Below are positions 33,136 through 39,942 of a DNA stretch of 40,077 nucleotides, piece by piece. This DNA is from Nitrososphaerota archaeon (GTDB lineage: Archaea; Thermoproteota; Nitrososphaeria; Nitrososphaerales; Nitrosopumilaceae). The position numbers and the translations under genes were made by a program. The stretch covers positions 1 through 40,077 of the forward strand of contig JABGTD010000069.1 in assembly GCA_018647405.1 (NCBI GenBank), in the 5' to 3' direction. The notes under the pieces were generated by a model. The model saw only the letters and a program-made list of their open reading frames with translations. It was not told where the DNA came from and searched no databases. The number at the start of each line of letters is the position of its first letter. The first letter of the stretch is position 1.

Positions 33136-33786
33136 ATGGTCTGGCTTAGACGATGTACTCACTACTTATTCATAGTAGTAGTCGCAGTCAACTCAACTTT
33201 GCTAACAATCAACGCAGGGGACTACATCTTCTATACTGATTGGGCCTGGACATCGTTTGTAGTATTCTCAATATCACAAACTCTTATGCTCACTGTAGGT
33301 GCGTGTTACTATCTCACCTTTACTGGAGTACCAGGAACCGCAACGTATTATGCACTAATTATGACAGTCTACACTTGGATTGCAAAAGGTGCATGGTTCG
33401 CATTAGGTTACCCATATGACTTCATCGTTACACCAGTTTGGCTACCATCAGCAATGCTGTTGGACTTAGCGTACTGGGCAACAAAGAAGAATAAGCACTC
33501 TCTGATACTGTTCGGCGGAGTCTTAGTTGGAATGTCATTGCCACTATTCAACATGGTCAATTTGATCACAGTGGCTGACCCACTAGAGACTGCATTCAAG
33601 TATCCAAGACCAACGTTACCACCATATATGACCCCAATAGAACCGCAGGTCGGTAAATTCTACAACAGCCCAGTTGCACTAGGTGCAGGTGCTGGAGCAG
33701 TATTAGCCTGTACATTTGCGGCTTTAGGTTGTAAACTTACAACATGGACATACAGATGGATGGCCGCTTGGTCAAAGTGGGATTAG
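33136..33786 (+). CDS. amoA: ammonia monooxygenase subunit A
   Basis: 216 aa, polytopic membrane protein and the standard marker gene for archaeal ammonia oxidisers. The N-terminus MVWLRRCTHYLFIVVVAVNS and the block YTDWAWTSFVVFSISQTLML are typical of the marine Nitrosopumilus group. The C-terminus TTWTYRWMAAWSKWD is the conserved end. At least five hydrophobic helices can be counted. A simple T-rich stretch, without a hairpin, follows the stop (33801-33815). Confidence 0.98.
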   Translation: MVWLRRCTHYLFIVVVAVNSTLLTINAGDYIFYTDWAWTSFVVFSISQTLMLTVGACYYLTFTGVPGTATYYALIMTVYTWIAKGAWFALGYPYDFIVTPVWLPSAMLLDLAYWATKKNKHSLILFGGVLVGMSLPLFNMVNLITVADPLETAFKYPRPTLPPYMTPIEPQVGKFYNSPVALGAGAGAVLACTFAALGCKLTTWTYRWMAAWSKWD

Positions 33787-33893
33787 AAAAACCCATTCCT
33801 TTTTCATTTTATTGAATACCATTTAGGCTATGCCTTATTCGATGAATTTACTCAAAAACGAAATTTGTATTTAAGATATTTGCCCAAGATCAA

Positions 33894-33961
33894 CTAATTC
33901 TTCACAATTGGTGATCATAGATTCACTCGGCTAGAGAAAACCTGATTACGGAAGTAATTAG
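33894..33961 (+). promoter_or_regulatory. structured 5' leader of the DNA methylase gene
   Basis: A TATA-like TATTTAAGATATT (about 33868-33880) predicts an RNA start near 33895-33900, giving a leader of about 65 nt, unusual in this mostly leaderless genome. The hairpin GATTAC-GGAA-GTAATT (33944-33959) has a GNRA-type loop and ends 4 nt before the TTG start. CTAATT at 33894-33899 could alternatively pair with AATTAG at 33956-33961, so two exclusive folds can be drawn. Confidence 0.3.
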
Positions 33962-33963
33962 TC

Positions 33964-34827
33964 TTGGCTCAACAATATCATCAAATTGCTATAACCGAAC
34001 CAAAACCCTTTGTAAAATGGGTTGGAGGAAAAAGACAACTTATGCACGTATTGGAAGATAATTTTCCAAAGCAATTTGGTACTTACCATGAACCATTTTT
34101 GGGTGGTGGTGCTGTCATGTTCAACCTATTATCAAAAGAAGCAAAATTATCATGCAATGTATCTGATTTCAATTCTGATCTGATATTGGCATATGTCACA
34201 ATTCGAGATAAACTCAGAAAACTAATAGAATCTTTAGAAACTCACTCAAAGAACTATCAAAAAGACTCTTCAGAATATTATTATGAAGTAAGAAAGCAAG
34301 AGCCAAAACAACAAATCGAAAAAGTATCGAGATTAATTTTTCTCAATAGAACTTGTTTTAATGGATTATACCGTGTTAACAAAAAAGGCAAATTCAATGT
34401 ACCTTTAGGTCGATACACAAATCCAAATATCGTCAATAAAGAAAATTTGACAGCTGTAAGTAAGATCTTACATTCTGAAAAAATTAAAATTTCATGTAGG
34501 GGTTTTGAAGCAGTTTTAGATGATGTTAAGAAAGACGATTTGGTGTATTTTGATCCTCCATATCAGCCAATCAGCAGTACTTCAAATTTTACTAGTTACA
34601 CTCATCGAGATTTCACAGAAAAAGACCTTGAGAGATTAGTTGATTTGGCCAATCAGCTAAACTCTAAAGGATGTCATGTATTGATATCAAATTCAAATTC
34701 AAAAATTGTTAAAGATTTCTTTCCAGAAAAACATTGGTCCATATCTGAAGTTAATGCAAATAGGGCAATTAACTCAGATTCAAAAAAGCGTACTGGGCAT
34801 AAGGAAATTATTATAAAAAATTATTAA
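33964..34827 (+). CDS. Dam-like (D12 class) N6-adenine DNA methyltransferase
   Basis: 287 aa. The N-terminal motif KPFVKWVGGKRQL, the SAM-binding YHEPFLGGGAVMF (motif I) and the catalytic DPPY (motif IV, VYFDPPYQPIS) are complete, followed by the TSYTHRDFTEKDLERL segment of the family. A full-length, apparently active adenine methylase of the Dam/DpnM type; GATC is the usual target but is not proven. No restriction enzyme is next to it. The start is TTG 33964, with a stop codon in frame just upstream (33955-33957); an ATG at codon 27 would remove motif residues. The stop codon ends 1 bp before the 3' end of tRNA-Thr. Confidence 0.9.
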   Translation: MAQQYHQIAITEPKPFVKWVGGKRQLMHVLEDNFPKQFGTYHEPFLGGGAVMFNLLSKEAKLSCNVSDFNSDLILAYVTIRDKLRKLIESLETHSKNYQKDSSEYYYEVRKQEPKQQIEKVSRLIFLNRTCFNGLYRVNKKGKFNVPLGRYTNPNIVNKENLTAVSKILHSEKIKISCRGFEAVLDDVKKDDLVYFDPPYQPISSTSNFTSYTHRDFTEKDLERLVDLANQLNSKGCHVLISNSNSKIVKDFFPEKHWSISEVNANRAINSDSKKRTGHKEIIIKNY

Positions 34828-34901
34828 AGCTTCGAGCGGGATCTGAACCCACGACCTTTACATTACCAATGTAACGCTCTACCAGACTGAGCTATCGAAG
34901 C
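34828..34901 (-). tRNA. tRNA-Thr (GGT)
   Basis: The minus strand folds into a full cloverleaf. The acceptor GCTTCGA pairs with TCGAAGC, with discriminator T. The anticodon stem TTACA/TGTAA encloses TTGGTAA with anticodon GGT. The T-arm is GTGGG-TTCAGAT-CCCGC. CCA is not encoded. The 3' end abuts the stop of the convergent methylase gene. Confidence 0.92.
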
Positions 34902-34995
34902 ATAAATTTTTCAATATCTGGAATCCTTATAATTCTTGATTACTTTTATCTCAACATCAACTGTTAAATTTCTCGCAAATTGTTGTTTTTCTAGT

Positions 34996-35116
34996 GGAGG
35001 GGTAGTCAAGCCTGGCCAAAGAAAGCATCATGCTTTTGGACACGCGGGACTTAAGATCATAATAATGGGTGATCCCGTCTCTCAGGAGTTCGAGGGTTCG
35101 AATCCCTCCTCCTCCA
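34996..35116 (+). tRNA. tRNA-Leu (TAA) with two introns
   Basis: The acceptor GGAGGGG pairs with CTCCTCC (one G-U), discriminator A. The anticodon stem CGGGA (35045-35049) has the loop CTTAAG, anticodon TAA. The 3' strand TCCCG (35073-35077) comes after a 16-nt insertion at the canonical 37/38 position (about 35056-35071). The D-arm (GTCA...GGAC) is interrupted by a 17-nt insertion (about 35021-35037) that forms the hairpin AAAGC-ATCAT-GCTTT. A long variable arm (TCTCAGGAGTT) and the T-arm GAGGG-TTCGAAT-CCCTC follow. Without both inserts the length is 88 nt, normal for tRNA-Leu. Exact splice points could be shifted by a few nt, and two extra bases remain before the anticodon stem. Confidence 0.82.
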
Positions 35117-35118
35117 CT

Positions 35119-35505
35119 TTATCTGTGATTTCTGAGACCCTTAGAATTTAATTTCTCATAAATTTCTGGTATTGACCATGCATAGCCAATACAGTGACAA
35201 TCTGTTGCCTCACATAATTCGCAATACAATTCTCCTCTTTGAAGAACAATTTCTGCAATTCTATTTTGAATATTATTTTTTACAATTACTCTATCATCCT
35301 CAATTGACATTAATTCTAATTTTGGTGCATATTTTGCAAATGTCTTGTCCTTTAACATTGAACCTTCTAACATGTATGTGATATAACCGGCGAAACTATT
35401 CACACCTTTCATAGTTAATTTTTCTTTATTTTTTTCGTAAACATCAAAGAATTTTTCATAAACTGTCTCTGAAATTGTTATTGATTTGAATCCTGGTTTT
35501 GGCAT
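35119..35505 (-). CDS. putative small regulator with CxxC/CxC motif, 128 aa
   Basis: The start ATG 35505 (MPKPGFKSITISETVYEKF) is preferred to ATG 35556. The segment KSITISETVYEKFFDVYEKNKEKL looks like the strand-helix beginning of ribbon-helix-helix or AbrB-like DNA-binding proteins. The C-terminal CELCEATDCHC has four cysteines that could hold zinc or sense redox state. A TATA-like TATATATT (about 35538-35546) with a palindrome just downstream (35522-35535) suggests autoregulation. It is convergent to tRNA-Leu, with 2 bp between them. Function inferred, not recognised as a named family. Confidence 0.55.
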   Translation of the reverse strand: MPKPGFKSITISETVYEKFFDVYEKNKEKLTMKGVNSFAGYITYMLEGSMLKDKTFAKYAPKLELMSIEDDRVIVKNNIQNRIAEIVLQRGELYCELCEATDCHCIGYAWSIPEIYEKLNSKGLRNHR

Positions 35506-35521
35506 TTTACTTTCTCTTACC

Positions 35522-35535
35522 GTACTTTGAAGTAC
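35522..35535. promoter_or_regulatory. palindromic operator candidate
   Basis: GTACTTTGAAGTAC has 6-bp arms (GTACTT/AAGTAC) around a 2-bp centre. It lies between the minus-strand TATA box (35538-35546) and the start codon at 35505, over the expected transcription start, which is a repression position. Confidence 0.5.
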
Positions 35536-35630
35536 CAATATATAATGTTTTATCATGCAATTTGTTACCTATGCGTAAATCATTTTTTATTATAATTAGA
35601 CTTTATACGATAGGTATCTAGTATTTTCAT

Positions 35631-36521
35631 ATGGCTCGTGGTTATGATGAGACTGAAATAAAATTCCGTTTGATAAAATTACTTCATTTATCAAAATCTG
35701 GAGTATCTGGAGTTGAAATTTCTAAAAAACTAAAGATTAATCGTGTTACGATGTCTAAGTATCTAAATAAATTTGCAGCAGAAGGCACCATAACACAACA
35801 AAGTATTGGAAACCTGAACCTATGGTTTGTCGATGAGGATATTGAACAATTAACTTTTCCAGACGATTATTTCCTTGCCCAAGAAAAATTTTCTTCATAT
35901 GTAATTGATTGTACTGAAAAGTCAGCTTACAATTTAATAAAAAATTGTATTAATTTTAAAGCTAAAATGGATAAAATCATTACTGAAATAATTCTCCCAA
36001 CAATTCCTCAAGTACAAAAACTATTTGATGATGGAAAAATTGGAAAATCTGAAGAACAATTAATGACTGGAATAATCTCAAATTCCATCCAACTGATCAC
36101 CCATAATTCACGTCATTCTGAATCTGGAAAAAATATTATAATACTATCAGCTGACTCTGAGTCTTCGTTAATTTCTGAAGCTGCTGGGGCTGCATTTCGT
36201 TCTCAAAATTGGAATGTATTTTCTATTGGTGATATGTCGTCATCAATTGATGTGTTGTTTGATCTTGAACTTAGAAAATTACTTTCAAAAACTTGGAAAT
36301 CAAAGGAAGGTGTAATGATAATTCTTGTATCTTCCAAAACTGAAGAAGGATTGAAATTTATTTCTGATTCATTTTATTCTGTAAAGGAAAAATCTGAGAA
36401 TAATTTGTTTATCATTTTATCTGGGAAAACTGGTAAAAAAGTCAAAATTAAAGGTGATTTGTCAACCTCAAAACTTGAGGATATTCTTCAATGGTCTAAT
36501 ACAAAATATGAAAATTTATAG
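35631..36521 (+). CDS. winged-helix protein with degenerate B12-binding-like domain
   Basis: 296 aa. The N-terminal 65 residues form a winged helix-turn-helix (VSGVEISKKLKINRVTMSKYLNKFAAEGTI). Residues about 118-225 resemble the helical cap plus Rossmann core of CarH/corrinoid-type B12-binding domains: a W/LxxG...EEQL helix (LFDDGKIGKSEEQLMTGIIS), then GKNIIILSADSES..., a helix, and WNVFSIGDMSSS. The cobalt-ligating histidine of the ExH motif is replaced (E177-S178-S179). A third segment (about 226-290) is another alpha/beta unit. The TATA box CTTTATACG (35601-35609) is 26 bp before ATG 35631, leaderless. Probably a transcription regulator; the B12-like assignment is moderate. Confidence 0.65.
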   Translation: MARGYDETEIKFRLIKLLHLSKSGVSGVEISKKLKINRVTMSKYLNKFAAEGTITQQSIGNLNLWFVDEDIEQLTFPDDYFLAQEKFSSYVIDCTEKSAYNLIKNCINFKAKMDKIITEIILPTIPQVQKLFDDGKIGKSEEQLMTGIISNSIQLITHNSRHSESGKNIIILSADSESSLISEAAGAAFRSQNWNVFSIGDMSSSIDVLFDLELRKLLSKTWKSKEGVMIILVSSKTEEGLKFISDSFYSVKEKSENNLFIILSGKTGKKVKIKGDLSTSKLEDILQWSNTKYENL

Positions 36522-36529
36522 TAAATTAA

Positions 36530-36604
36530 TGGGCCCGATGAGATTCGAACTCATGGCCTTTCGATTATCAGTCGAACGCTCTAGCCAAGCTGAGCTACGA
36601 GCCC
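36530..36604 (-). tRNA. tRNA-Ile (GAT)
   Basis: Minus-strand cloverleaf: the acceptor GGGCTCG pairs with CGGGCCC, discriminator A. The D-arm contains AGCTTGGCTAGA. The anticodon stem TTCGA/TCGAA encloses CTGATAA with anticodon GAT. The T-arm is ATGAG-TTCGAAT-CTCAT. No CCA encoded and no intron. Confidence 0.92.
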
Positions 36605-36630
36605 TCGAAAATTTTCGAGGATTTGGACAT

Positions 36631-37188
36631 TTAAGTTTGCTGTTCTTTCCACTTGATTGAACATCCAATTGAAGGATCAAAGTCTTTTTCAATTTTCTGC
36701 CCCTCTAAGAATTTCTGAATATTATTTATCATCACTTTTTCACTTACTTTTGCTTCTGGACTCATTGCATCGTCAATTCGTCCATGAAAAATTAATTTTT
36801 TATCTGAATCAAATAGGAATGGATCTGGTGTGCAAACAGCACCATATTTTTTTGCAATTTCCTGAGTCTCGTCAACTAAATAATCAATTTTTAGACCTTT
36901 TTCTTTAGCAATTGCCTTCATACTTTCGAAATCATCATCTGGATATTTTACAGAATCATTACTGTTAATGCCTACAATTGAAATATCGTCTTTGAATTTA
37001 TCTTGTAGTTCTTTAATTGCATCAATTTTTGCTTTTACAAATGGACAATGGTTGCACATGAAAATTATCAATAATCCTTTTTTTGAATAATCATTTAGAG
37101 AATGCATCTTATCATCAATTCCTTTAAGATTAAATTCTGGTGCACTGTCTCCAGTTTTTAATGAAATAACTGATTCTAACTTTACCAT
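36631..37188 (-). CDS. thioredoxin-fold (AhpC/TSA, ResA-like) protein
   Basis: 185 aa. The core begins GDSAPEFNLKGID and has the strand LLIIFMCNHCPFVKA with a C-x2-C active site (CNHC), followed by IVGINSND and the cis-Pro-like segment AVCTPDPFLFD. It matches a widespread family of cytoplasmic thioredoxin-like proteins with a CxHC site. It probably acts as a disulfide reductase or peroxidase rather than a cytochrome maturation factor, since no signal peptide is present. ATG 37188; minus strand, divergent from tRNA-Ala. Confidence 0.85.
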   Translation of the reverse strand: MVKLESVISLKTGDSAPEFNLKGIDDKMHSLNDYSKKGLLIIFMCNHCPFVKAKIDAIKELQDKFKDDISIVGINSNDSVKYPDDDFESMKAIAKEKGLKIDYLVDETQEIAKKYGAVCTPDPFLFDSDKKLIFHGRIDDAMSPEAKVSEKVMINNIQKFLEGQKIEKDFDPSIGCSIKWKEQQT

Positions 37189-37276
37189 AAAAAATCAATT
37201 TCTGTAACAAATAAAAGGATTACAGCTAATTCTAAAAGACAACAATTAAACTCTCATAATTATTCAAGCAGTTAAT

Positions 37277-37353
37277 GGGCTTGTAGTTTAGACTGGTAGA
37301 ATACTCGCCTTGCACGCGAGGGGTCAGGGGTTCAAATCCCCTCGAGTCCACCA
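37277..37353 (+). tRNA. tRNA-Ala (TGC), CCA encoded
   Basis: The acceptor GGGCTTG pairs with CGAGTCC, including the G3-U70 pair that identifies alanine tRNAs, with discriminator A at 37350. The anticodon stem CTCGC/GCGAG encloses CTTGCAC, anticodon TGC. The T-arm is AGGGG-TTCAAAT-CCCCT. The bases CCA follow directly (37351-37353), unlike the Thr and Ile genes here. A TATA-like CATAATTATTC lies about 20 bp upstream. Confidence 0.95.
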
Positions 37354-37428
37354 TTTTTTATTAATCGATCATTTTCGAATATCGAACCTGAAGGTGGATT
37401 TAAATATCATTGATATGAGAAAATTACT

Positions 37429-37536
37429 ATGGCAGGTTATGAAGCCTCAATAGCAGTTTGGATTCCACTAATTGTTGGTCTTGCACCGGGACTAGTTTAC
37501 TGGTTCGCAATTACTGGAATGCGAAAAAGAAGATAA
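37429..37536 (+). CDS. 35-aa single-helix membrane protein
   Basis: The frame MAGYEASIAVWIPLIVGLAP, then GLVYWFAITGMRKRR, has one membrane helix (about residues 8-29) and a basic end. The TATA box TTTAAATAT (37399-37407) is centred about 26 bp before ATG 37429, the exact leaderless spacing seen for confident genes. A T-rich terminator (CTTTTTACTTATTTTATTTTTC, 37550-37571) follows. Its composition resembles small subunits of respiratory or membrane complexes, but no family is recognised. Confidence 0.65.
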   Translation: MAGYEASIAVWIPLIVGLAPGLVYWFAITGMRKRR

Positions 37537-37651
37537 TCTTCTATCAAAATCTTTTTACTTATTTTATTTTTCTTTAATTCAATATATTGCATAAATTTGA
37601 ATATTTTATAAAATCCGAGAGTTTATGTAAAACTAACCATCATTATACGTG

Positions 37652-38116
37652 ATGTTTACCTTAACTGCACTAGGTGGTACGTTTGATATCCTTCATGCTG
37701 GTCATATTGAATTAATTCAAAAAGCAGTATCTACTTCTGAAAAAATAATAATCGGTTTAACATCTGATGCCTTTATTTTAAAAAATGGTAAAAAGATTGT
37801 AAACAATTTTGAACAAAGATCTGAAAATCTGAAAAAAATCATACATGAAAAATTCCCTGATTGTTCTTTTGATATTGCAAAATTAGATGATGATTTTGGC
37901 CCTGCAGTAATTGAGGGTGATGTTGATGCTTTAGTAGTTAGTGAAGAAACCCGTAAAAAGGGTGATATTTTGAATGCTTTACGTAAAGAACGAAAACTTG
38001 ACCCTGTAGAAATCATCACTGTTCCTATGAAAATGGCATCTGATGGAAATAGAATCTCATCTACACGAATAAGAAACTCTGAAATCGATAGTTCAGGAAA
38101 TATCTTAGTTGACTAA
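37652..38116 (+). CDS. phosphopantetheine adenylyltransferase (archaeal type)
   Basis: 154 aa from ATG 37652 (a GTG directly before it is the alternative). The nucleotidyltransferase motif GGTFDILHAGH (T/HxGH) near the N-terminus and ISSTRIR near the end are both intact. The enzyme transfers AMP from ATP to 4'-phosphopantetheine in coenzyme A synthesis; the archaeal/eukaryotic type differs from bacterial CoaD. A TATA-like AGTTTATGTAA (about 37619-37629) lies about 26 bp upstream. Confidence 0.9.
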   Translation: MFTLTALGGTFDILHAGHIELIQKAVSTSEKIIIGLTSDAFILKNGKKIVNNFEQRSENLKKIIHEKFPDCSFDIAKLDDDFGPAVIEGDVDALVVSEETRKKGDILNALRKERKLDPVEIITVPMKMASDGNRISSTRIRNSEIDSSGNILVD

Positions 38117-38171
38117 TCGCTGTTCATAAATTGAGTAATCCTGATAAAACAAAAAATTCCAATACTTCACA

Positions 38172-38501
38172 ATGTCAATAATTCATCCATTATTACAAAA
38201 ATTACAGAATGATGTTCAACAATTACAAAAAGGGTTACAACCAGATCATCTGTCTTTCTGGTATCAAAAAATTATCACTGATACAAAAGAAATGGCTCCT
38301 CCGTGGCTACAGGATAAAATCAATGTAAAACAAGATGTAATTCTTCCAATGAAATTCAATCTTGATATTTCCAAAAGAGCAGTTCGATATTTTATGATTG
38401 CAGTTGAAAATAATTTGCCACAAATGCCATATTCTACTCAGCTTTATTTTTTGAAAGTTCAAGAAATATTGGGTTTTGAAATGGATAAATCATTAGTTTA
38501 A
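38172..38501 (+). CDS. hypothetical protein, 109 aa
   Basis: A helical protein with a Gln/Leu-rich N-terminal helix (LLQKLQNDVQQLQKGLQ) and aromatic-rich later segments (FWYQKI, YSTQLYFLKVQEILG). It has no cysteine, signal peptide or membrane helix. Start ATG 38172. The last 9 bp overlap the end of the convergent 97-aa gene. No family recognised. Confidence 0.6.
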   Translation: MSIIHPLLQKLQNDVQQLQKGLQPDHLSFWYQKIITDTKEMAPPWLQDKINVKQDVILPMKFNLDISKRAVRYFMIAVENNLPQMPYSTQLYFLKVQEILGFEMDKSLV

Positions 38502-38786
38502 ATTTTCTTTAACAATTTCCACCAGTTCTTCATCTGTTGAGGTATCAATAATTTTCGCTTTTTTTTCAATAATTGATTGCATAAAATCTGTAAATTTAGA
38601 AACTTGTTCTTTATCCTTTAACACTAGGCTGTGCACAGACTTGTCTTTTATAGAAATTACAACTTCAGTTTCAAAGACATCTATTATTCCTGTAATGAAG
38701 GTTTCATTTCCTTCTTTTACAAAAACTAGGCTAGATAATTTGAGTGCTTCATATTTGTCTTGTGTGACAATCTCAACTTTATTCAT
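38493..38786 (-). CDS. hypothetical protein, 97 aa, co-transcribed with trpS
   Basis: Beta strands in the first half (VEIVTQDKYEALKLSSLVFV, FITGIIDVFETEVVISI) are followed by two helices. No motif is recognised. ATG 38786 overlaps the end of trpS by 8 bp, so translation is probably coupled. The stop overlaps the convergent gene by 9 bp. Confidence 0.6.
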   Translation of the reverse strand: MNKVEIVTQDKYEALKLSSLVFVKEGNETFITGIIDVFETEVVISIKDKSVHSLVLKDKEQVSKFTDFMQSIIEKKAKIIDTSTDEELVEIVKENLN

Positions 38787-39891
38787 CTGATAGTAAGAAT
38801 TTTGATAAATTCTTTTTTGCCTCTTCTCGTTTTTGTTGATGTATTTTCAAAAATGAATTAATTTTTTCAATTAAAATTGATTTCAATTCTCCAGTTAGCA
38901 TTTTACCTGATTTATAATCTTCATAAATTTTCTTTAATTTTTCATCATTTGGTTCAAAGAATATTCTTAGATATTGAAAAGAGACATCGATATCTGGATT
39001 TCCACCCAGTTCTCTATGTTTCTCAATATCCACTTGTCCACCTGAAAATCCATATTTGTTAATCTTCTTTTTTACTACTTCTGGAGAATCTGTTGTATAG
39101 ATAGTACTTTTTTCATCTGATGCTGACATTTTTCCGCCAGGTCCTGTTAGGGATGGAATCATAATGTTATGTATTAAAGCTGGTTTTGGCTTGTTTATTT
39201 TTGGTGCAACATCTCTGGTAATTCTGAAATGAGGATCCTGGTCTACTCCAAGTGGAATTAACACCGGTAAATCTTCAATGAAACATGGTGCTGATTGTAA
39301 TGATGTATAAAAAATCATCCCAACATTAGTATCATTTGTAAAACCAAATACGGCTTTTGTATTTGAAAAATTAATTTTCTTTGCAACTTGAGCTGCAATA
39401 GGATATAATTTTTTGATATTTCTAGTATTGATTATTATCTTTGTTTTCTCGGGATCAAATCCAAGCGCAATAAAGTCTAAGGCATTTTCTAATGCAAATT
39501 TACCCGTATCTTCCAACGTCAAGTCGGATTTTGTATAAAATTTCTCATCATCTGTTAACTGAAAGTAGATATTTACATTAAATTTTTCCTGTAACCATTT
39601 TGCAAAAACCCATGGAACCAAGTGACCAATGTGGGTATTACCTGATGGACCTCGTCCTGTATACAAGAAGAATTTTTTTCCTTTTTCAAAATTTTCCAAA
39701 ATAACATTTAGATCTCTATGAGAAAAGAAAATCCCTCGTCTTAACATGAAATGATCTTCTCCTGTAATCTGCTTTATTTTTGATAGAATTTCCGGTGAAA
39801 TTTTTTGAGTTCCAAATTGTTTAGTTAATTTATCATAATCTATGTCTCCTTCCACGTTCCATGGAGTTACGACAAATTCATCTGATGACAT
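38779..39891 (-). CDS. trpS: tryptophanyl-tRNA synthetase
   Basis: 370 aa, class I synthetase of the archaeal/eukaryotic TrpRS type. The HIGH-like motif is in GPSGNTHIGHLVPWVF and the KMSKS-like motif is GKMSASDEKSTIY. The N-terminal EGDIDYDKLTKQFG segment is typical of archaeal TrpRS. ATG 39891 has a TATA-like minus-strand box in the same AT-rich spacer used by pheS. Confidence 0.96.
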   Translation of the reverse strand: MSSDEFVVTPWNVEGDIDYDKLTKQFGTQKISPEILSKIKQITGEDHFMLRRGIFFSHRDLNVILENFEKGKKFFLYTGRGPSGNTHIGHLVPWVFAKWLQEKFNVNIYFQLTDDEKFYTKSDLTLEDTGKFALENALDFIALGFDPEKTKIIINTRNIKKLYPIAAQVAKKINFSNTKAVFGFTNDTNVGMIFYTSLQSAPCFIEDLPVLIPLGVDQDPHFRITRDVAPKINKPKPALIHNIMIPSLTGPGGKMSASDEKSTIYTTDSPEVVKKKINKYGFSGGQVDIEKHRELGGNPDIDVSFQYLRIFFEPNDEKLKKIYEDYKSGKMLTGELKSILIEKINSFLKIHQQKREEAKKNLSKFLLSDE

Positions 39892-39942
39892 TCAAGTTTG
39901 ACTTAGGTTAAGCTTTAAAAAGTCTTTTTGGGACGTTGTACT

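Noticed and set aside
33908-33946. Box C/D sRNA in the methylase leader (GTGATCA ... CTGA)
   Set aside because: The C-like box has a mismatch in the core, and there is no room for D'/C' boxes and guides.
33787-34901. att-type direct repeat flanking the methylase gene
   Set aside because: The 3' end of tRNA-Thr was compared by eye with the sequence upstream of the methylase. No copy of 12 bp or more was found, so integration is not demonstrated.
35506-35556. Longer start of the Cys-motif regulator at ATG 35556
   Set aside because: It would place the TATA box and palindrome within coding sequence. MPKPGF at 35505 begins the protein-like region.
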